Assembly: GCA_050084985.1 (NCBI GenBank)
Contig: JBITNC010000001.1
Location: forward strand, 124,001-188,000
Length of the DNA: 64,000 nucleotides
From: Nageia nagi
Lineage: Eukaryota > Pinophyta
Direction: 5' to 3'
The position numbers and the translations under genes are program-made. Numbering within the stretch: the stretch's first letter is position 1; every line of letters begins with the position of its first letter. The notes beneath the pieces were generated by a model. That model had not been told where the DNA came from. It searched no databases and worked only from the letters and a program-made list of their open reading frames with translations. Positions 57,291-64,000 of this stretch are shown in pieces.

Positions 57291-59987
57291 ATGAGGCAAG
57301 AGGAGATGGAACAAAAATATGAAATTCATACCAACCAACATAATCAATCTTGGTCATAGTTATCATCTCCTCTCAGTCACCAGGTAAGTGGATATCAAAA
57401 CTCTAATCTCAATCAACAAAGAGAATTACCTCTCAAGAGCTTAGATTATCAACCTCAAAGCCCCTCTTCACAAGCTAGGATAACTGACCCCACCTATCAA
57501 AAAACACCTCATAGGCCTAAGTCTTGTATGGAAGATTTTGGTAGAATGACCTTGTATTCAGTAAGAACCTCACAAACAACTCCTCAATGTAAGATCTCAA
57601 ATAAATTTTTCTATGATCCTTACTCCTATGAGAAACTGTCATCACAAGAAAAATGTAGAAAAGCTTTAGCTAAACAATTCAAGGTAGGAGAGATACCCTC
57701 TTTTGCAGACTTGGAGGCAAAGAGAAAACACATAGAGAGGGATTGTGAAGAAACTATAAACTTTAGTAAAAGATATGAAGATGTTCAAAGTAAGTTAGAA
57801 GAGGAAGCCAAACTTAAAGAAAAGAATATAGAACTCAAAGAAAAAGAAAAGAAAGAGCTTGAAAAACAATGACAAATTTTTGATAAGGTAAAACAAGAAG
57901 TTCGAGATAGTTGGTTACTTCATGAGAAGTCTCAACAAAATAAACTACAACCATCTACAACTCTTAGAAATCCAATGCAAGGGCATCATTTACCTTCTAA
58001 TCTTCCATCATTATCATCTTCATCATTGTTATCAAGATCTCCTTCTGATGATGAATCTTATAATTCAAACCTAAAGTTAGAAAGAAATACCAATCATAGA
58101 AGATACCGAAAACATCCTTAGGGTAGTTAGACAGATAATGAATTAGAGGATTTCATGAATAAATAAATGAACATATCAGGGTTCAAGAAGTTGACATATG
58201 ACAATATTTGTAATGAACCCATTCATCCAAGTGTCCCTAAGAAGAAATTACTTTACAACTTTGAAATACCTAAGATAATTCATTTTACAGGAAATAAGGA
58301 TCCTAAGGAACATTTAAGGTGGTTTAAGTTTTCAAATTACCTAATTTCTAATGATGAGGTCTTGATGATACATTTGTTCCCCATGATGCTTGCAGCCCAA
58401 GCCTTGGAATGGTATAATAATTTGCCATGACATAGTATTTATTCATTTCCTCAATTGGCAAACTTGTTCTTACAACATTTTAGGATTTATATCAAAGAGA
58501 AATCTTCTATTATGGATCTTGTAGAACTAAAACAATCTTAGAATGAATCAATTGTTGATTTTGTTTCACAATGGAGGGATATACTCTATGGCATGCCCTA
58601 TACCTTACCTCAGGAGGAGTTAGTTAAATTATTCAGTCAAAATTGTTTAAGGCCTATAGCTAGTATATTACAAATCCAACAATATAATACTCTCGAAGAA
58701 GTTATTGCTCAAGCAGTTATAATTGAGAAGGTCAAGATTAAAAATGGTGAAATAAAAATTATGAGAAAAGAAAAATATAACAAAAATGAGTATTGTAATT
58801 ATCACCATCAAAGACGTCATAGTACAAAAAATTGTCTAGCATTGAGAAATAGAACTCAAAATTCAATCAAAGATAATAACTTGGAAGTTGAATACCATAC
58901 TTCTATTTTAGATCAAAATTTAAAAAATTATCAAGACTCACTTCCTTCATATCAAGTAAATATAGTATCTATTGTACCTAATTACAGTCAAGTGACACCC
59001 ACCTGGAATCCAAGTAATCAACCTATTATAAGAATATTTGGAGTTGATACCGGAACTCAAAACATACAAGAAAAACAAATTGATATATCATATAATCAAA
59101 AATCCAAAATGCAAGTTCCTCCATTGATACATCAGCCTATAATTTCTTTTTATGACCATGAGAGACAACTGAACAAGGGACTTCAAGGGTTAGATCCACC
59201 TCTCCATGTCATCGGTAAAGTAAATGGTAAAATTGTTAAGAGGATATTAATAGATGAAGGGTCAGATGTCAATATCATATCTACATTGGCATATCACAAA
59301 ATGAATCTTCCTTTCTCTCATATTTCTTTACCATCATTACAAATAAAAGCATTTAATAATGCCTTATGTTCAACAATAGGGTCGATAGTGTTACCCATCA
59401 CCATTGGATGTAAGATGATACAAACATCATTATATATCATCGAAGGAAACATTGAACAATATAATATTCTTTTAGGTAGACCATGGATTCAAGAAATGGA
59501 ATGTGTCCCATCTACATTTCATGGTTGTCTAAAATACATTCATGAGGGAGTACTCCATTGTGTACAAAGAGATGAAAATCCATACTCACATTATAATATT
59601 ACAAAATCATCGAAAATGAAACCTCCTATGCAAAATTCAAAAGGCAAATCATCATCCATCTTCGCTAGGCAAGGGCATAATCATAAAGATATGAGATGGG
59701 AATTAAAATCCAAAGATGATTACATCGATGGAATGCAATCTTTGGAACAACCTAAGAGGGTGGTAGATCATATAATGAAATAATACCTAAAGCCTAAGTC
59801 AATAAAATATGATAAGTATGGACATCATGTTTATCATCATCAATTGGGGCATGATACTAAACATTGCCACCAATTAAATCATGCCCTTCATGATCTGATG
59901 GATGATAGATGATTTGAAGTAGATATACCTTTATTGATAGATAACAATTTACATCATCTACAAAATACATACATACATTCCACATAA
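57291..59987 (+). pseudogene. Element D gag-protease, one frame with nine nonsense codons
   Basis: From ATG 57291 to the final TAA at 59985 one frame of about 899 codons is kept with no indel. Stops lie at 57357, 57870, 58119, 58128, 58164, 58428, 58539, 59781 and near 59910; each is one transition from a sense codon (CAA, CAG, CGA or TGG). Domains: basic coiled-coil-like stretch rich in Lys/Glu (codons 140-195), capsid (about 308-470) with EPIHPSVP, KDPKEHLRWFKFSN and ALEWYNNLP, basic zone, knuckle-like CNYHHQRRHSTKNC (about 503), protease (about 640-735) with ILIDEGSDVNII (Asp at about 655) and NILLGRPWI, and a second H-H-Q-x-x-H-D-T-x-x-C motif (about 848). No RT follows. The largest uninterrupted piece is 396 codons (58593-59780). 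Confidence 0.85.
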
Positions 59988-60749
59988 TTAAACAATGATG
60001 AATTATGTTATTGCATAAGGATATTCAATCTCCTTCACATCGTTCACATTGGGGCAGTCGTCCCCCATCTTACTTTTGATCTCCTCATGTTTTACATAGA
60101 TCACATTGGGGCAATTGCCCTCCATCATAAAAAAACAAAATCATCAAAACATGGTTTAGAAATCACACAAACATCAAAATATGATTAAAAATTAAAATGA
60201 TCATATCTGATTTTGAAACAGGTTATAATATGTTTATTGCATTTCCATGTTTTCCCCTTTTTCCCACCTCATATTTATCCCCCATTATGTTGGAATATTT
60301 GAGTATCAGATTATATTCTAACAATTCATCAAGGCATATATACTATACATTATCCATGATCACTTCCATACCATTATACAAATATGTTTAACACTTATTG
60401 TAAAAGAAATAGTTTGTGAAATTAATATTCTTATTAACTTTACTCACCTTCATCATGAAATTCTTGAAACTTTGGATGATAAACAAACATGAATATGATA
60501 CACTTAAGGTTATTACGGACTCATACACATCTTCACATTTAAATCATCTTAAAACAGTCAAGAATGAGGTGTTACAAGAACATGATTTTGAGCGAAAGTA
60601 TTACATGTTCATCCTATTATTCGCTTCATGTCGAACCCAAGAATCATTTGATAGTTAAAAAAAAAAAAGAGGTGAAAAGAGATGACAAAAGTCAAAAAAA
60701 AAAAAATTACTACATCATATCAATTATTCTTGGGTGATTACAATATCCT

Positions 60750-60870
60750 CTACCAGGGCTATGGACGCCTGACTGGCAGTAGAGCAAGGTTGTAGCCGGA
60801 TCGAGGGGTTAATCCTCATCGAGGCTATGGATGCCTATCTGGCAATGGGGCATACCTTACGAGTGGCGAC
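60750..60870. repeat. 66-bp tandem repeat in D's 3' region
   Basis: GGCTATGGACGCCTGACTGG at 60757 recurs as GGCTATGGATGCCTATCTGG at 60823, followed by CAGTAGAGCA and CAATGGGGCA. Two units; relatively G/C-rich. Confidence 0.65.
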
Positions 60871-61519
60871 ATGTCCATATTGGTTAGTGACCTTCTTTCC
60901 TATGGACCTCTGTATGTTTCATATGGATGAACTAGCTTATATATTTTATGCTCTTATGACATTTAGTTTGAGATTGTCTAGAGATGGAAATAAACATTAT
61001 TGCACACACATGAGTCTATGATAATTTTGAGAACATCATGACTTTGTTTTATATCATCTAAAGAAGGAAAAATCTAATGGTGATTGGTTAATATGGTCAA
61101 CTTGAATATTATGATCATTACATTTCTTCACCATCCCATGCCTCCATCCCATACTATTTATTATTACATAGTAATTAATATTACACTTATATTTATCAAT
61201 GCCTTGATGAGTTGATTAGTTTATCTCTCTAAATACTCAATACATCCTATGTTTATTCATTTGTTATACTATTTTCATATTAACATCCACCACCACCCCA
61301 TACACATTATACTATACCAACTTTCATATTTTATTATCCAACATCCATATATTTTCTAATCTATCTTTATCGATTATTAAATTGGAGGTGCTTCCATATT
61401 ATTTGAGAAAAAGAGCGAGTAATTGCTCTCCCCATTAATATGGGAGTCAACATTGTTATTGTTAAAACCTTTTGCTTCTATTCTTATCTACAAGTTTAAG
61501 CAAGAAATTGCCCTTAGTA

Positions 61520-61760
61520 GATTGATAAAAGTTAACCCTAGAACATTGTTAAATTTTATAGCTTCCATTATTCTTTGAGATTGAGAATAAGAAATTATTC
61601 TCTCCATTGAATTGGAAGTCAATGTTCTTTTCCTATCATATCCCATCCATTTCAACCCCTAAAACATCGTTAAAAAGCTTCCATCATTCCTTGGGATCGA
61701 AAGTAAGAAATTGCTCTTCCCTTTGAATTGGAAGTCAATGTTCTTCTTCCCTTTCCATTC
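61520..61760. repeat. About 115-bp tandem repeat in D's 3' region
   Basis: AGCTTCCATTATTCTTTGAG (61560) recurs as AGCTTCCATCATTCCTTGGG (61676), and TTGGAAGTCAATGTTCTT ends both units. A weaker third copy may lie at 61400-61460 (TGGGAGTCAACATTGTTATT). Confidence 0.65.
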
Positions 61761-62913
61761 ATTATCATCTACCCATAAATTGAATGTGTGTCACATCTTG
61801 TTCCATATCCCTTGTACATGTTATCATAAAATAAAAAGTATTAGCTATCAAATTTGGTAAATGATACAATCTAATACTGTAATTTTTCAAATAACTATCC
61901 ATAAATTTGAAAATATTTAATAATATCAAAATCAACATCGATGATTGAAATAACAATAAAACTAATAATAATAATCAAAATACTTATTTGAACTTAGAGA
62001 TACACCATTAATGTGTAGCACATCAAAGTAAGTTCAGGATTAAAGTTTAATAATCATGATTTTAAATTTCTTAAGAATGAATAATAAAATACATAATATA
62101 TATCATCTATCATTATCTCAATCTTTGTACAAAACTTGATTTTGTATCACCATCTCGATAAATGAGGTAGAATGCATTTGTCTTGTTTTCAAGTCTTGTT
62201 CAACAAAAAACCCCAATCATAGAAAAACATGTTTCTAATGATTTTTGCAAAACCTACATTTCTAGAGTAAAACATAATAATCAAAATTTAAATCAGTGCA
62301 CGCAAAGGGGACTTCATGTCATATATCTGACTCGGCTCCATACATTTCCTTGGGGTAAACACAAGACACCCATGTGTTGATATATGGAAACAAGCCTTTA
62401 GTACCTATTTGGTGTACAACCAATGTGTGTTCGAAATACTTCAATTGCAAATCTCAAGAAATCATACTTGGATAATTAGGGTAAATACAATTTCCCATGA
62501 CCTAAAATCAAACCTTATGTTCACCTATAAATGATTGAAACAATAAGGTTAGAATCATTCGTGCATTCATCTTACTTGTTCACTAGCTAATATGCATTAG
62601 TTTTTTTGAACAGTCTATCATCATCATCACTGACATCATTAGTTAGTTCAAAAAGGGCCATAATGCTAAGATCAGCACCACAATCAAAGTAAGCCTACGA
62701 TCACATAGCAAGACCATGGCTACATCTCTCTTAAAATGTACCCAAAACATTGTTAATTACAAAATCGAAAGTTATATGTCTACTCACGATTAAGATTACT
62801 TATAACCTAAAATAAGATATTTATGCTCAATATGATTCTAAAAGACTTATGCAAAAGATCATCATGAAACCCATTCTGCTGGGTCAAAAGCAGAGAAAAA
62901 TGAAAGATGACTT

Positions 62914-63207
62914 GTATATACAAAACAAGCTTCCTATCACATACTCGCTTCGGCATGCGAAGACAAACTAGAGTCTTGTCACGCAACTGCCATAAACAGC
63001 ACACAGTATGGAGATAAACACAAGTGAAGTTTTGGTATGCAACATCACTATCTCAAAATTGTATACATCAAATAAGCTTACCATCACATACTCACTTCGA
63101 TATGCAGAGACAAACTAGAGTCTTGTCATGCAACTACCATAAACAGCACACAGTATGGAGATTGACACAAGTGTAGTTTTGATGTATTACAATATCATTT
63201 TCAAAAT
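62914..63207. repeat. 147-bp tandem repeat in D's 3' region
   Basis: The unit GTATATACAAAACAAGCTTC at 62914 recurs at 63061, and CAAACTAGAGTCTTGTCA, AACAGCACACAGTATGGAGA and CACAAGTG occur in both at the same spacing. A more divergent partial copy near 63555 (ATGTCATGCAACTATCACAC) suggests a larger duplicated block. Confidence 0.75.
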
Positions 63208-63821
63208 GTATCAATTGCAAAAGTCAAAAAATCATATTTAGTCATGGCAAGGACTATCCTCATGACAACACCAGATGATGAAATATATATATATAATAAG
63301 TTTTGATTCAAAGAAGCTATAATTATATCCTACTAAAAGATCTTAAGCTTTATATGAAAAAAGATTTTGATGATATTTTTTAAAAATATCATTAACATTT
63401 ACAAATATCAAAGGAGATAAAATATGATGTATCATTGTTACAGGAGATCATCTTGAAACCCCATTGTCAGGACAAAGGACAACACCATCAAAACTCATAT
63501 ACTAAGGAAAACTTATACGGTACATGTGCGCTTACACATGCAAAATGACATAATAGAAATGTCATGCAACTATCACACAAGCTCAACACATCATCATACC
63601 GAAAATAGTCACTTCTGAAGTATATTCAAATTTGTTTTCAAAACTACATCAAATGTTAAAAGAAAACACATTTTATCATAATTTGATAAATTAAAATTTT
63701 GATTCATCTAAGAAATTGAGTCAAAACTTATATCATAAAAAAGCAACAATAAACAATCAAGCAACAAATCTTTTCATTCTATATTTTTTGAAATCATCAA
63801 CCACATTTTCGGTTGATAATT

Positions 63822-63834
63822 AAAAAAGGGGCAA
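63822..63834 (+). other. Element D polypurine tract
   Basis: AAAAAAGGGGCAAAC borders the 3' LTR start TGTAGACACC. The same tract precedes element C's 3' LTR. Confidence 0.8.
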
Positions 63835-63836
63835 AC

Positions 63837-64000
63837 TGTAGACACCTAAAAATATCCCTTTTTAACTAGTAAACATTGAAATAATCATAACTCTTTTTGA
63901 CAATATAAAATAGGTTTAAAAACCATATTATTGGATATCTCTCATCGAGTACATGCAAAATGAGTGGTCACATGACCCTTTTCATTAAAAATTGACTATT
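63837..64000 (+). mobile_element. Element D 3' LTR, cut by the window end
   Basis: Starts TGTAGACACCTAAAAATATC and repeats 53064 onward with few differences (for example GTCCC/ATCCC and TTTGTGAC/TTTTTGAC). Most of the LTR lies beyond the window. Confidence 0.85.

Larger units (their letters stand above)
59988..63821 (+). other. Element D 3' noncoding region
   Basis: 3.8 kb with no pol motifs in any frame I read. It contains several tandem-repeat blocks (listed separately) and two GATCACATTGGGGCA-like repeats at 60045 and 60105. Short A-runs at 60660 and 60700 create no gene. The open frames here are short and without family resemblance. Confidence 0.6.
53064..64000 (+). mobile_element. Element D: Tat-like LTR element encoding only gag-protease (TR-GAG-like)
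   Basis: The 5' LTR (53064-53903) is followed by a clear primer site, a 2.3-kb leader with an antisense PPR-gene fragment, an extra ORF (56294-56968), one long gag-protease frame (57291-59987), 3.8 kb of noncoding sequence with tandem repeats, a polypurine tract and the start of the 3' LTR (63837 to the window edge). The visible 3' LTR differs from the 5' LTR by few bases, so D is the youngest insertion here, which agrees with its outermost place in the nest. No RT, RNase H or integrase motif was found, so it would depend on another element's enzymes. Confidence 0.8.

Noticed and set aside
60197-61021. Short plus-strand frames in D's 3' region
   Set aside because: No domain, no continuity between frames, and tandem repeats overlap them.
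1-64000. CRISPR arrays, tRNA or rRNA genes, bacterial-type operons
   Set aside because: No regularly spaced identical repeats with unique spacers, no tRNA cloverleaf signature and no rRNA sequence was seen by eye; the content is plant retroelement DNA.

Overview
The window looks like intergenic, repeat-dense DNA from a large seed-plant nuclear genome. I favour a gymnosperm, because every coding trace is either plant LTR retrotransposon or LINE sequence or decayed pentatricopeptide-repeat (PPR) gene sequence, the DNA is very AT-rich, and the copies are old and full of transition-type stop codons. That assignment is inference. I see no intact host gene, no rRNA or tRNA gene, no CRISPR array and no bacterial-type operon.

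Layout. Positions 1-5880 hold a 23-bp-unit minisatellite, the 5' LTR of a minus-strand Ty1/copia element, and the decayed 3' parts of two minus-strand LINEs (one keeps ORF1 with a CCHC knuckle). Positions 5881-11495 are element A, a plus-strand Ty3/gypsy (Tat-like) fragment that stops in its reverse transcriptase. Positions 11490-36800 are element C, a very long minus-strand Tat-like gypsy with LTRs near 11496-12529 and 35646-36800. Its gag, protease, RT, RNase H, archaeal-type RNase H and integrase lie at 34026-25800, followed by a long 3' region with a decayed antisense ORF that resembles the plant mobile domain (14.9-16.5 kb). A structurally complete copia element F (18162-24257, 5-bp target duplication AGTAG) sits inside C. 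Positions 36801-39620 hold a partly triplicated, decayed PPR gene.

Positions 39621-47151 are element B, a plus-strand relative of A with LTR, leader, gag, protease and the start of RT. B is interrupted by the minus-strand copia E (47152-53063), whose RNase H region holds a 539-bp probable solo LTR (48631-49169). E in turn is interrupted in its leader by element D (53064 to beyond 64000). D is a Tat-like element with an LTR, PBS, long leader, an extra upstream ORF, one long gag-protease frame broken only by point nonsense codons, and no pol. D's leader contains an antisense PPR-gene fragment. D's 3' LTR begins at 63837 and runs off the window.

The features therefore form a stack of nested insertions rather than a set of cooperating genes: solo LTR and D in E, E in B, F in C, and C abutting the broken RT of A. 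The most notable points are the gag-protease-only element D with its PPR fragment and extra ORF, and the antisense plant-mobile-domain-like ORF of C. All element boundaries were read by eye and may shift by several bases.
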